In this document: piece by piece, positions 21,511 through 34,079 of the stretch
Position numbering within the stretch: position 1 is the stretch's first letter
How the letters are laid out: each line of letters opens with the position of its first letter
Assembly (NCBI GenBank): GCA_902805475.1
Contig: CADCSX010000003.1
Coordinates: 2,666,001 to 2,730,000 of the forward strand
From: Entonaema liquescens
Lineage: Eukaryota > Ascomycota > Sordariomycetes > Xylariales > Xylariaceae
DNA length: 64,000 nucleotides
Reading direction: 5' to 3'
Made by a program: the position numbers and the translations under genes
Notes under the pieces: generated by a model
Seen by the model: only the letters and a program-made list of their open reading frames with translations
Told to the model about the DNA's origin: nothing
Databases searched by the model: none

Positions 21511-23694
21511 TAGTAGCAGCGAAAAACAGTATAAACAAGCGCAAGGTTTGCGTAAGACAGCGGGATTTCAATAGGTGAATACGTTTCGACCGGTATAACT
21601 ATGTGAAGTCGAATTACAATGTAAGTGAATTAGCAAAAGGGGGCTTATATTTTGTTTTGACTACTACAAATGTTTCATGTTCAAGCCACTGACGTTTCCA
21701 TAACGTGATTACCTCTAACCTTTGCAAATATGTGTAAAAAGCAAAATACACCTCCGTAAGGATGGTAAACGTTAGAGGTTCTACGGCCCTGTATATAATT
21801 GTAAATAGTTGCTAGGAAGTTTTATATAAGAAATCTTTTATTTGTTAGTTGCTGCTTTAAAATCTCCAAGATATTTTTCTTTGTACGAACCACAATATTA
21901 AGACTCCTTTTACAAAAATTGGTTTATAAGTTATTTGCGGAACGTACTGATTGATAAAGTATAGAACGGTGGAGCCTCTAACGTTTACCATCCTTACAGA
22001 AGGGTATGCTAAAATTAGCAATAGAGCCGCAAAATCGATAAGTGCGATATTTTTAAAGAAGGAATATCGCTTCGCATCATGAACTGCTCAGCAGCTTTTC
22101 GCATTTGCTGTTTTTGTCAATTTCAGTGTAATAGAATAGCCTTTAACCCTTGGTTAAGGTCTGACGTTTCCGCAGCTAAAGGGCTTGTTATAAGCGGTAA
22201 AGGCGGCGTAACCAGTGGTTCTCTTGAACGGGGAAAAAAAACTCTATGGCTTTGAGAGGCTTTCTCGAAGTAACTTGAGCAAGATTTCTTATGATAAGCA
22301 GATATTCGAAACTTGTTTTTAGGTAAAGTTTTAAAGTACTCCTAATTCTTAGTATCATAACCCCTAAATCCCCGTCCGGGGATGCACAAAAGCCCTGAGT
22401 TTTACCGAACGTCTAAGCGTTAGCTACAACCACAGTTACAAGCTACAAGGCATATCCTTTTTTTACTCAAATTGCTAAAAAGCTTACGTCTGCTTACAAC
22501 ACCCGGTAGTTCCAAATTCTAAGACTGATGCAACTCACAAGAAGTCCTAGTTGTGTAGTTTTTCTACCTGCTCTGCTAGTCCGCGTCATCAGACACAGTG
22601 GTAAATCGTCAAGTCATTCCCTACCGTGCATGTCTCTAGTCGCCCACTTTCAAAGTCATGCGGATCATGTTCGCACATGTGCATACATCGTACGCAGCTC
22701 GGCCGTATGGTTCTAAGACCTTCTTGAATAATACAAACGCCGATGCTATACCACAAGAAGGAGGAGAGACTTCTTATCGTGAACCACTTCGGAGATCGCT
22801 ATCCAATGAGGGGCCACCCTCAACTGCGTAGCAAGAGAGCTATTGTGCGGGGAATTAAGTCATGCTACTGCATAGATGGTCACCTCTATGTGCCCTCTGC
22901 CTTATGTAACATAGCATGCAGAGATAGTTCCAAGCACGGCGCTTATGATAGTATTATGAGAACACTCAATGGTATCTGTTAACACCAATTAGCCTAATCG
23001 CTGATGGACTGCTCTGGAATATGCTGTGTTATGGGTACTAGTTAATATAGAAAATCTTGAAAATTCCTAACATTCTATTTATAGCTTTAATCTCATGGCT
23101 GTTACCCGTCGATACTAGATTGGGAATCAGTTTACTTTAGATAGTCGATAGAGCACAAAAAGAGTTGGTCTGTAGCCCACAAAGGATTGTTAGTATACAG
23201 AAGTCTCACAAGGAAAATGGTGATAGATTCATGCGCATATAATCTTTGGTTATCATTCGAAACTACGTAAAATGAAATTCATAAGTAAACAGGCGTATGT
23301 CCACATCAATTCTAAACATTGCTTGAGCCTTGATAAGAGGCGCTTCATAAATATATTCCACCTCCATCGTGCAAGCTTTGACAAAGAACAGAAGAAATGA
23401 CCAGTATAGGTCTAGTGCTAAGTGTCTGGGTATTAAAACCACAAATTTCAACCCTATCTCGAACGCCTCGGTCCCTTCTTGGGGACCTGTCCCAGCGCGC
23501 AATATCAACCCAAACTCCGCAACTCAATCCGTAAATCTGATCTCTAAGACCCATTTTGCCCAAGACCATTTTGCTAGGCAGGTTTGTGCGAAGACCAGTA
23601 GTCGACTGTCCAAATATATACATTGAAATGCCGCATATAATGCTACCCCGAAGCTCCGGCAATGAGACTCGGGCGGAACGTAATCTGTACCCCT
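21511..23694. other. AT-rich spacer containing an inverted-repeat element
   Basis: Apart from the element at 21749-22004, I see only short open frames without recognisable content (e.g. around 22528-22716, 22743-22982 and, on the minus strand, 23263-23704). The right end, from about 23600, is probably the 3' UTR of the next gene. Confidence 0.5.
21749..22004. mobile_element. MITE-like element with 36-bp inverted repeats and TA target duplication
   Basis: The left end (21749-21784) and the reverse complement of the right end (21969-22004) agree at 31 of 36 positions, including a perfect 23-bp core (21756-21778 against 21975-21997) that begins GTAAGGATGG. Four of the five differences are C/T. 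TA dinucleotides flank both ends (21747-21748 and 22005-22006), as expected for Tc1/mariner-type insertion. The 256-bp element has an AT-rich interior and no open frame, so it would be a non-autonomous MITE. I know of no second copy in this window. Confidence 0.75.
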
Positions 23695-24578
23695 TCAAAT
23701 CCATGCCTGCTGTATTTCAGCCGGCTCGGGCTTGAAGAAGGTCGCGAAGAGTCCTTGCACCTCGGCTAAGTAGTCTTCTGGTCGGAACCTGCATAGGCCT
23801 CGCGCAAGAAGCTCCTTTTCCTCTTCGTCGATAACCTGCATCTTATCTTTGATACCTAGCTCCTCCGCGAGTTCTGACACCTGCGCCAGCTCGTTACCGA
23901 AAGGATGCTGGGCCTCCGAATAGTCCCGTCGGAAACTCGGACGAGCCGGGGTGGTGATGTGACTACGGGAGGCATGGGGGGCACTGCAGTTGATATAGAT
24001 GGCTTGCGCGAGAATGAACCAGACGAGACAGAGGTAGCTGCCGTCGAGGTTGATGACGAGCGAGAAAGCGAAAAGCTCGCTTTGGTGGAGACGGACTTGC
24101 CGGATTGGTTAGAAAGACGCGAAAACTTGTTTGCTAGGTTGTCGATTGATGCCTTCTTGGTGTGTGATGGGGATCGCTTCGGGATAATTGGCGCCTCGGT
24201 GGTAGCTGAAGGCGTCTTAGGTTGACCTGGAGCGACGAAATAGCATGAGAGATGATTTTGTTCCGGCGTGACAGATCGATCTGCGGCAGATGGAATATCA
24301 GGGCTCGTCGGTGGTGATGATGCGCTAGTACGGGGACTATCAGAAGAAGAATCGTCGGATTTGCTGGACTCAGTTGGCGAGGATTCTGATCGAGGATATA
24401 AATCCGGTGCGTTGTATGCAAGCATATTAGTTGTGTGGGTAAGGGCCATAGGACCAGATATCTTATTGCGAATTGCCGCAGAGTTATTCTTGGCGGTGGT
24501 ATTGCTCCGTTGAGGCAATATTCCCAGATCCTGCGACGACTGCTTTCGCCTAGTCGTAAAGGCGCGCGCAAGAGACAT
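23695..24578 (-). CDS. Conserved fungal Ser-rich protein of unknown function, one frameshift
   Basis: The start ATG at 24578 gives MSLARAFTTRRKQ, which I recall as a conserved start of an uncharacterised Pezizomycotina family. The body is Ser/Thr/Pro-rich and disordered with short conserved blocks (ISGPMALTHTTNMLAYNAPD, PEQNHLSCYFVAPGQPKTP, ASIDNLANKFSRLSNQSGKS). The C-terminal conserved part (DYSEAQHPFGNELAQ, then VIDEEEKELLARGLCRFRPE, ATFFKPEPAEIQQAWI) lies in the next frame. One extra T in the TTT run (minus strand; AAA at 23933-23935 on plus) joins the two as PPRLVRVFRRDYSEAQ and gives 294 residues. I take this as a probable assembly loss. No catalytic motif or membrane segment is visible. 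Confidence 0.8.
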
Positions 24579-27500
24579 ATTGGCTGACGGTTTCAAGAAT
24601 ATCTTAGTGAGAAAAAGACTAAGAACTAGTTTGCTATACCCTGGAAGACTTCCAGAATATGAGGCGAAACCAGGAGGAGGCTAGGTATGGCGTTGGATTT
24701 ATGTCGTGCCACCTAGACGCGGGAGTCCAGCTTAGAAGATACCCTTAACGTAAGCCGGTAGTCGAACCCGTAAAAATCGCGCCCTGCAAGCTTTCTCCGG
24801 TCTACACAAATCCACTTCGAAGGCCAACTTTGTCTTCACGGTAATGCGGTTAGAGTTGATGAGATACCTAAAGCCCGAAGTTGGTGTTGACAAAGTCGGG
24901 TAATGTAACAACCCTAAGTTGAGAGAAAGGATATAGTGGCAGTGAGTACACTATTACCTGTTTCCGGCGGGTGATGGATACTACTTTTTGGACGCGCTTA
25001 AGGGACGCTTGTGCAGGAGACGATGTTACCCTGATTAGGCAGGTGGACAGTATGGTTGGGTCCTGGCGAAACAACCTGATGTGATCCTATGAGATCGCGG
25101 GGTCTCCCCTTCTGAGACTAGGTGTATCGTTACGTTGGATGACCAAGGAGTCCAAGATGGCCGAATTGAGTAGTTGCGAATGTAAGGTTGATGTTGCGGA
25201 ACAACTTAGCCGTTAAGTTCGCAGAAGTGAGAATTGCACTAGACGCGGGGAAAACACTGAGGCGTAGAGCCGTGAAGATTCCCGGAGTTCTTAATTGACG
25301 CCTCTTCGGAATCCCTAAAAATCAAGGTCGAGGCGAATATCGGGCGACCTAGAATTGCTGTAATCACCACACCGAAGTGAAATGCGAGTGCGACAATCGT
25401 AATCGAGCTTTTCCAAGGTTTATCGAGGTGTGATATCAAACCCTCACGAGTTCCCTTAAATTGGTAGCATGTGGAGCTTTTGTCTTAGATGTTTTGTGTA
25501 TATTTCGCACACAAATTCGTCGTCAACCCCGAAATGACTGTACTGACTGTACTGACTGACTATTTGAAAAAGAGAGCTGACGCTTTTTTCAAATAATGTC
25601 GAAGAGAGTTTGGAAGGTTGGTAAGAAAGGGTTTGTATGTACTAAGAATGAAAACAGTGAAACAACCAGGTTCCTGATAAGATCAAGGATTTAGAACAAT
25701 AGTTGTCGTAATACCTTGGAGTGTAAAAGGAAGGACAATGTTTTTTGTTTTTGTTTTTGTTTTTTTTGAAGCCTCAAAAGACTTTGTTAATTCGTAACCG
25801 GCGACTAGTCTTGAGATGAGGATCCGGAGAGAAGAGGAATGAGTGAATAGGAAGAATAGTGCCAACCAGACGGGCAAGTGGTTAGAATGAGTGGAAAGTG
25901 AAGGAGTGCATGCACTTGAGATGAAAAAGGAACCGCTGACAATAATACTAATAAAGCGCTCCCAGGGGTTTGTGGTTCCGGACTGGGGGGAAGAAGAGAA
26001 GGAAAAAAAAAAAGAAACACATGGGGAAAGAAGCCCTAGACAAGCCTATATCCCATTCTAAGTACCCACTTGGGAACTTAGGGTGAAAGTATTTGAGAGG
26101 TTTCAGGTACTAAACCGGGTCTTTGTAATTGGATACAAATTCCTGCAAATTGAACCCTTTATCGGTGTATTAGTTACAACCTATACAATACCCTCGCATG
26201 TTCTTTCTTCTTATGCTTGCTTAGGCATTGACAACCCACACGGTCTTTAATATACATAGTGCACTTAAACGCAGCAACTTGACTTTCAAGGTTCTTTTTA
26301 TCAGTAAGCATCTTCAACTTCTTTGATTCTCAAACAACTTTTATGTTTTCCAAGTCACAAATCATATCCCCTTTTTCCTTTGTCTGCTTCAGTTACGCAT
26401 CCTCCCTCACTATTTTCCCCCTCTAACCTAGTAAACTCTCTAACATCTAAGCTAAAGAAAGACTTGATCGATCGACAGTGGCACTGAAAAGACTCAAGAG
26501 ACGGCGACCTAGAATTCAAAATCCCTGCGACGTCCTCTAATGATTTTTCGTGCTTCCACTTGCAAGTTAGCGCAGAACGGGAACCCCATGTTAACCGAAT
26601 CTGACGACAGGGACTGCGGATTGGCTGACTCAATCATTGCCCCTGGTCCCTAAAAAGCTCGGCAGGCGATGCGATGGCGAATCAGGTCTCGATCTCGCCA
26701 GAGCTTCTTTTTAGCGGTTCATTCCTTGATTCTCATTAGTTAGGCATCCCGGCCAATGTCTCCCGACTGCCACCATCCAACGCCACGTCGAGCAAAGATT
26801 ATCAACCACTAAATGCAGGTACCAGTTCGAGACCAACCAGTAGGATGAAGGCAAACATGTGAGCTCTAGGAACAGTCGAATCATCCTTTGAGCCCTTACC
26901 CTCCGTCGCCAATGCTACACAATGACATACATTCTCTTCAACTGCACGACCCATCCCGTTCCTGCAGCATAAGATTGTGCCGTTACGTGGCCGTTCCTTT
27001 GACGACGTTCATGCTCTTATATCACATTTATCACATCACAAAGATGGCCACGTCTTCAGCATGTAGAATTAGGCATATACACAAAGACCTCACTTTCATT
27101 GTTCAATGCGCTTGCGCAAAAGATCTAACTATTGTAATTTACCGCGCCCATGTCCCAGGACTAACACCCCTCCCGCGGTGGGCATGAATCCGATCAATCA
27201 TCGTTGATCCACCGAGAGAATCGGTGGGAGTGGATATCCCCTGACCATCCTTACCCTTGAACTCTTCAAATTGATTGCATGGCTTAACTGGGCCTCCGAA
27301 AAGACTTTCCCTCTTTGGGAAGAGGGCGAGAAATCAAAAAGGAAACAAACTGATCGGTTCGCGCAGGGGGTCCTGCAGTTTGAAACTGACGAAGCCATGC
27401 AAGGCGTTAATTGCGGAGAAATTCTCATTGGATGCTTGTTCCTTTCCACCGTTGGTTCTGGCTGCTCAACTGTTTCATGTTCAGGTGCTCTCCTCTAAAC

Positions 27501-28524
27501 CTCTTCTGATCTCTTCCGATTTTGTCGCTGAGGGGTTGCAAGAGACGACGACGTCGTCATCTAAGCGCGAACTCGTCAGGTGCGAAAGCTGAATCGGACT
27601 CAGCCTTAGAGTGGTCAAGCGTCTTTTATTAAGATGTTGGTAGCAGAGCCGTTCATATCGGCATCCCGTTGCAAAATGACCCAATATTCCTCCCTGCATA
27701 GCCAAAAAGTTGAGGGAGCCCGAGGATCTGTCCCCTCCCGAGCAATCCGACCTGACAGCAAACATTTGTTACCAGAATGCTGTATCTATGTACACTGTTC
27801 TTCTTCTGTTTCGAATTGCCTTCCACACCTCATCTTTAATAATTAATAGGGGAAGTCACACGCGTCACATGCTAAGCCATCAACCACAATGGCAACCGCC
27901 TTCAAAATTCCATGGTTGACGCAACTTAGGTGAGTGCAGTTTTATATAAGTATTATATAAGTATTATATTGATTATTTGTCCACGATCTGCAAGTTGAAT
28001 CTCTATGTAGAACCATTTACTACCCCATGAAGATGATATGAAGGATCCAGATGTTCGGATTCTGATCATGGCGCACGGACACTTACACCTATTTTGAGTC
28101 GAACCGGATTGACAAGATCTCAAAACAACGATGATCAATTATCAATTAGCGTCCGGTTCGACTTTCCGATGCAACTGGAACCTCATGTAATCGGTATACA
28201 GATCTTATGAACTCGCAAGACATCTGTGCAGCTCAGTGTCTCTTCAATGACTACCAGGGGTTACGTAGTGTATGTAAGTGCAACAGGAAACATATGGAGT
28301 AAAGTGGCTATCAAGATCTGGGCCAAACCAGATTGTCACCAATTCCTTCTTGTTTCAGCCGTCAGCCGACACGAATATAAATAAATCGCCCTGGCCTGTT
28401 CATCCGAACTCTTGAAACCATAAACGAATTCCGGGTCGTGCGATGACGGAGTTAGCCTATCTACATTGTTGTACCAAATGCATCTACCCGTGAAACATCA
28501 CGGTCCAGACCCGACGGGCCGTCT
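24579..28524. other. 3.9-kb spacer without recognisable genes
   Basis: Includes the promoter of the minus-strand Ser-rich gene and the 3' UTR of PWP1. Visible minor repeats: ACTGTACTG/ACTGACT units at 25528-25560, a (GTTTTT)n run at 25745-25765, a poly-A run at about 26005-26015 and a TATAAGTAT direct repeat at 27943-27968. Small open frames (e.g. minus 26355-26633, plus 27271-27592) show no family features. Confidence 0.5.
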
Positions 28525-30200
28525 CTAATCCTCATCCATAGATTCGGGGTCACCGTTTTCATCTTCACCATCCTCGCCATCTGAGGAGCTCTCATCCTCT
28601 TCGACACCGATAAGCCTCTCTCTGATTTCCCCATCTGACTTGTTTGAGATCTTGTGTGCGAATGCCTGTCGCACAGCCCCGTTCGTGCTGGTGTCCCACA
28701 CGTGCATCGTTCCTTTGCTTCCTGCCACGGCAAGGCGGAAAGCTACTTCGGCATCGGGGGCAAAGTTTGTTGAGAATACCTTACCGACGTCTAGGTTACG
28801 GGCCACGACCATGGACGGCCCTGCCGGCTGGATGTTCCAAAGCTTGACAGTCTTGTCAGTTGAACCGGTAACCATAAATCCCGGTATATGTGCGTTGATG
28901 TCGAAAGACGACAAGGATTCGTCATGTGCCTGTAGCGTCCACACTGGTTTGCTAGCGGAAGGGTTCGGCGGCGCGTTCCGGATGTCGTGGTAATGTATAA
29001 TCCCGTTCTCGGTAGAGACGTAGAAGAAGTTCGGGTCGTGGGGATCCCACCTAACATTCTCAACGTCGCTCTCTACTCCCCATCGTGGAGCCTTGGCCTC
29101 AGGAGCCCTCATATCTGCTGCAACAATGGTTCGGTCGTAGCTTCCACTCAGTAACACTGTAGACTCAACAGAATGCCATGCTAGCGAGCAGACTTTGTCA
29201 GTATGATATGAATAGGACTTGGCGCATTTCGTCGTGTGTAAATCCCACAACTTAACAGTCTTATCTGCCGAAGCAGAAGCTAAAAGATTCCGGTGTTTCC
29301 TGTTGGCAGCAAGCGATAGAACCGCATCAACGTGATACTCGTCGTTGGCCTTCTTCGATTTCTTCTTTTTCTTTTTCTTCTTTTCTTCTTCCTGGGGGTT
29401 GCTGCCTTGACCCAAGATCGCATTTGGGTACATGCAATCTATGGTATCCAGATCCCAGACTTCGATATCGGGGTCCATTGTCCCTATGGCGACAAAATTG
29501 GCTGTCGAATCCTTGTCTACGTTATTTTTCGACACGGGAATATCTAACCACTCGACGCAAAGGGGTATTGCAGGAAGCATGATGTCGTGGTGTACGTAGA
29601 GGTTGTCGGCTTCGTCTTCGTATACATAGACCTCGAGATGCGCAAGCTCATCTTCAACCTTCGCAGCTAGTAACAGATTGTCTGTGGCTAGAATTTGTAG
29701 CTCTTCTCTGTCTTCGTCGTCCTCGTCTTGGCCGTCGGGTATCGTGATGTACGGATCCTCTTTATTCGATTCGTAATATGCCAGAGACTTGATGTTTCCA
29801 AACATGTCCATCCTCTGGCCTTCTGCATCCTCCTCGTCATCGTCATAGTGTTCCAAGTCGTACTCCTTAAGGTCCGCGTCGTCTATGTCAATACTTGTAG
29901 CAGAATTAGTAGAGGATAGTAATACGTGATAGAACAGTAGACCTACTCCTCTGCTTCTGCCTCTTCCTTTTGCGCCGGAGTCTTGTGATCTGATTCATTT
30001 ACCTTTTTTTCATCATCGTCGCTTGCTCCATTTTCCTCTTCTTCCTGCGCTTCCTGTAAGTCCTCGTTTGCGTCGTCCAGCTGTAGCTTAGCTAAGTTGG
30101 CTATTCTGTCGAATTCAGCTTCGTCGAAGTCGTACTTGGCAGGGAAAGGCGCGGCGAAACCTCGCGGCACCCACGCAGATGTCGTTATCATAGACGACAT
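28525..30200 (-). CDS. PWP1: Periodic tryptophan protein 1 homologue (WD-repeat, ribosome biogenesis)
   Basis: Two exons, complement(29947..30200) and complement(28525..29893), with a 53-bp intron (GTAGGT...CTACAAG). The join reads AEEDIDIDDADLKEYDLEHY, matching the family's acidic LxxYDLEHYD block; 540 residues. The N-terminus has the family's SAWVPRGFAAPFPAKY. At least five WD units are visible: AVLSLAANRKHRNLLASAS/ADKTVKLWDL, CSLAWHSVESTVLLSGSYD, VENVRWDPHDPNFFYVSTE, DESLSSFDINAHIPGFMVTG and LAVAGSKGTMHVWDT. A lysine run lies between the first two blades, and the acidic tail ends ESMDED. Pwp1 acts in nucleolar pre-60S assembly and rRNA processing. The second ATG, at 30191 (MITTSAWVPRG), fits the usual family start better than the first. 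The gene diverges from PRP16 across 311 bp. Confidence 0.95.
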
Positions 30201-30511
30201 GGTTGGTCACTGGCGACTCGATCTTCCCAAGAAAACTTTCTGAATAGAAAATCTAGTACGGCGCAAGAATTCTGAAAAGAGCCCCGCGAACTTTTGATTT
30301 CACAAAAATTCGAGATAAAATTTTAGCGGGGCAGCTTCCGATAAACGATCGATAAGGAAATTTAGCGTAGCTTAGCGGTTAGCGCCAAGACGCCGAACCT
30401 AACTTTACCTTTTGTTTTCCTTCCGCGACTTATTAACTGACCATTTACCTACTTACACCGCTCAGGTCCATCTTGACTTGTTCCAACTTATTCTATAGAA
30501 ATACCCTCGGG
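30201..30511. promoter_or_regulatory. Divergent promoter region PWP1 / PRP16
   Basis: This 311-bp spacer between the two start codons must carry both promoters. It contains tandem TTAGCG words (30360-30385) and pyrimidine-rich stretches near the PRP16 side. No factor site can be assigned. Confidence 0.55.
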
Positions 30512-33502
30512 ATGGATAGGGAGGACGGGAATTTTAGTCCCAAGAGGCGCAAAATAGATTTTAACCCTCTACGCTCCGATGACCGCTACACGTCTCTTCC
30601 AAATCGGAGCCACTCGTCTCGACCACACGGCCGCTTCCAACATGGCTCGAGCTCGCGCGCTTCCACGCCTCGCGCACAATCGAACTACGCCTCGACTCCA
30701 AAGCAGCAAGAATTTGACGGCCCAGAACCCCTAGTGAGCGCAGATGAACAAAATGCCCTTGACCGCGACTGGTATACCGGCGACGAAACTGGTGGGCATA
30801 CCTTTGGCGATGACTCCCATAACCCTTTCGGGTCGTACGATACCTCTTGGGTCGAGCAGCAACAGCGAGAGGCCGAGTTGATCGAGAAGAAATCTGGACG
30901 ACATATGAATGCGCGCCAACTGCAAAGACAAAAGGATAACGATGCCTGGGAGACGAATCGTATGCTTACTTCTGGTGTCGCTCAACGACGTGCTCTGGGG
31001 GATGATTTCGAAGACGAAGACGAGGGGACTCGCGTCCACCTACTAGTCCACGACCTAAAACCACCCTTTCTAGATGGACGGACCGTGTTTACTAAACAGC
31101 TGGAGCCAGTCCCAGCTGTCAGGGATTACCAGAGCGATATGGCTGTATTCAGCCGCAAAGGGAGCCGCGTGGTGAGGGAAAGGAGGCAGCAAAGGGAACG
31201 CCAGCGCCATGCTAAGGAGGCTACCAATATGGCCGGTACCGCTCTTGGAAATGTCTTGGGTGTGAAAGAAGACGAAGGCGATAGCGCCCTACCGATAGCA
31301 ACAGAAGAAGACGCTCCAAAGTCCGGAGAGAACAAATTCAGCGAGCACATGAAAAAGAACGATGGCGCAAGCGCATTTAGCCAGAGCAAAACTCTGAAGG
31401 AGCAGAGAGAGTTTCTGCCCGCATTCGCAGTCCGGGAAGATCTACTGAGGGTGATTCGAGATAATCAAGTTGTTATCGTGGTTGGTGAGACAGGCTCGGG
31501 GAAAACAACACAGTTAACGCAGTTTTTATACGAAGATGGGTACGGAAAATTGGGCATGATAGGGTGCACTCAACCTCGGCGAGTGGCGGCGATGAGTGTA
31601 GCGAAGCGTGTGGCCGAGGAGATGGAAGTCAAGTTGGGTAGTACGGTTGGCTATGCTATTCGATTCGAAGATTGTACCAGCAAAGATACCGTCATCAAGT
31701 ATATGACCGACGGTGTTTTACTACGAGAATCGCTCAACGAGAGGGATCTGGATCGTTACTCATGTGTTATTATGGACGAAGCCCACGAGCGAGCGCTGAA
31801 TACGGACGTATTGATGGGCCTGTTCAACAAGATCTTACAACGTCGAAGAGATCTCAAGTTAATCGTTACATCCGCCACTATGAATTCGAAGCGATTTTCA
31901 GATTTCTTCGGTGGTGCCCCTGAGTTCACCATTCCCGGCCGAACTTTCCCTGTCGATATTATGTTCCATCGTTCGCCGGTCGAAGACTACGTTGATCAAG
32001 CAGTCCAGCAAGTACTTGCAATTCACGTATCAATGGGCGCTGGAGACATTCTAGTATTCATGACGGGTCAGGAGGATATTGAGTGTACATGCGAATTGGT
32101 ACGAGAACGCCTAGACGCCTTAAACGATCCGCCGGAGCTCAGCATTCTTCCGATTTACAGTCAGATGCCAGCAGATCTGCAAGCGAAGATTTTCGACCGG
32201 GCCCCTCCTGGAGTACGGAAATGTATTGTGGCCACGAATATTGCAGAGACGAGTTTGACAGTCGACGGTATTATGTATGTGGTGGACGCAGGGTATTCGA
32301 AATTAAAGGTGTACAACCCTCGGATGGGTATGGATACACTCCAAATTACACCCATATCGCAAGCGAATGCCGGTCAACGTGCGGGACGTGCCGGTCGAAC
32401 AGGCCCTGGCAAGGCATTCCGTTTGTATACTGAGAAGGCATTTAAGGATGAGCTCTATATTCAGACAATACCCGAAATCCAAAGGACAAACCTTAGCAAT
32501 ACAGTGCTTCTACTCAAGTCGTTGGGCGTTCGAGATTTGCTCGACTTCGATTTCATGGACCCGCCACCTCAGGATACTATTACCACCTCCCTTTTTGACC
32601 TCTGGGCCTTAGGTGCGTTAGACAACCTCGGAGAGCTGACAGATCTTGGTTCCAAGATGAACGCTTTCCCTATGGATCCATCTCTGGCAAAACTCCTCAT
32701 CATGTCTGAGGAGTATGGGTGTAGCGAGGAAATGGTTACTATCGTCTCTATGTTATCTGTTCCCAACGTCTTCTACCGCCCGAAAGAACGGCAAGAAGAG
32801 TCGGACGCTGCGCGCGAGAAATTCTTCGTGCCCGAGTCTGATCATCTCACTTATCTTCACGTGTATTCACAGTGGAAGACCAACGGTTATTCGGATGGTT
32901 GGTGTACGCGCCACTTTTGCACCCGAAGTCTCTGCGCAGAGCAAAGAGATCAGAGACCAGCTTCTTGACATTATGAAAATGCAGAAGATGCAGATGGTTA
33001 GTTGCGGCACGGATTGGGATATCATCCGTAAGTGCATCTGCTCTGGTTACTACCACCAGGCAGCCAAAGTCAAGGGTATAGGGAGTATATCAATCTACGC
33101 ACGTCGGTCACTGTGCAGCTTCACCCTACCAGCGCTCTATATGGTCTCGGCTTTCTGCCCGACTATGTGATCTACCACGAGCTTATCCTGACGTCAAAGG
33201 AGTACATGTCGACAGTAACATCTGTCGACCCCCATTGGCTTGCGGAGTTGGGCGGCGTGTTTTACTCCGTAAAGGAGAAAGGATACTCGGCCCGAGAAAA
33301 GCGCATTACGGAGACAGAATTTAACCGTAAGATGGAGATCGAGGCGAAGATGGCAGAAGATAAGCGGAGGTACGAAGAGCAGAAGAAGGTAGAGGAGGAA
33401 CGGGCGGCTAAGAAGCCTGTAGCCAACAAGGAATCCAAGAAGATTATTACATCTGGCGCAGTGAAGAAACCTGTAGCCAAGAGGAAAGGTAGAGGATTTT
33501 AG
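30512..33502 (+). CDS. PRP16: Pre-mRNA-splicing DEAH-box ATPase Prp16, three frameshifts
   Basis: Spliceosomal ATPase that remodels the complex after the first transesterification. The start ATG at 30512 (MDREDGNFSPKRRK) follows a pyrimidine-rich leader. Motifs: I GETGSGKTTQ (about residue 325), Ia TQPRRVAAMS, II MDEAHERALNTDVLMG (about 422), III VTSATMN, V ATNIAETSLTVDG, VI QRAGRAGRTGPGKAFRLYT, then winged-helix/ratchet text (FMDPPPQDTITTSLFDLWAL). Near the C-terminus the frame slips three times. One extra base each at the T4 run 32915-32918, at G 32946 and at the G3 run 33081-33083 restores HFLHPKSLRRAKEIRDQLL and KGIGEYINLRTSV and leads to a 997-residue protein with a Lys-rich tail. The protein is essential in yeast, so I read the slips as assembly errors. 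Confidence 0.93.
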
Positions 33503-33615
33503 AAGCTTGACGACGTTTGGAATATTATGATATCAGGTACATAGAGTGACGGTAGCTTATTCGATGTCACGGCTTATTTGAATATAATTCTATGAATTAA
33601 ACTATCTCTCAGTCC

Positions 33616-34079
33616 CTATCTCCGTACCTCAAAGTGTGCTTCTCCTTCTTGTATATCTCGGGTTTCCTTGTCTAGCTTGACGACATGAGCATGTGTTGGG
33701 CCTTTATCGAGCTCCTTTAGGAACAATTGGATGGAGTCCTCGTGTCCTTGAGCTTCACCCTCAACCTAAATAGTATATAAGTTGCCATTCTATCTTATCA
33801 TAAAACAGTAAATAATTATTACTTACTTTTCCATGCTCTGTATTTCGACACCATCCAGTAATACTGTGTTCTGCGGCTTTCTTCTGCGCGAAATAGCGAT
33901 AACTTACGCCTATCGCACTGTGACGTCAATCCTCTAATCATAGCTTACTTCCGCTATCGCAGTGGAGTCCGTACCTTGAACTCGGCCGTGGGCAAGGAAG
34001 TAGACCTAAGATCTTGGTCAATTACTAATTCATATACCAGCTTCATCTAAAGCAATATACTACTTACTCTTTGTGTCAT
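33616..34079 (-). CDS. Acylphosphatase (four small exons)
   Basis: Hydrolyses acyl-phosphates; small cytosolic enzyme. Exons: complement(34068..34079), complement(33975..34005), complement(33827..33909) and complement(33616..33765). Introns of 62, 65 and 61 bp start GTAAGT, GTACGG and GTAAGT and end TTAG, ATAG and TTAG. The 276-bp CDS gives 91 residues, the family size. Both signatures are exact: HGRVQGVSYR with catalytic-type Arg19, and GWCRNTEHGKVEGEAQG with catalytic-type Asn37; their 18-residue spacing matches the bovine enzyme (R23/N41). The end reads HAHVVKLDKETRDIQEG and FEVRR. Every exon is too short to stand out as an open frame, so this gene is easily missed. It converges with PRP16 (113 bp between stops) and diverges from the Tls1 gene (299 bp). 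Confidence 0.93.

Noticed and set aside
22528..22982. Possible small genes in the AT-rich tract
   Set aside because: Short frames without introns, signal peptides or family-like text.
24755..24800. GGGTTCGACTACCGG on the minus strand as a possible tRNA 3' half
   Set aside because: The stems are mismatched and no acceptor stem can be built.
26355..27765. Several 80-105-codon frames on both strands
   Set aside because: They overlap each other in different frames and none looks conserved.
30512..33502. Reading PRP16 as a pseudogene
   Set aside because: The protein is intact apart from three one-base losses, has no missense decay in its motifs, and is essential in yeast.
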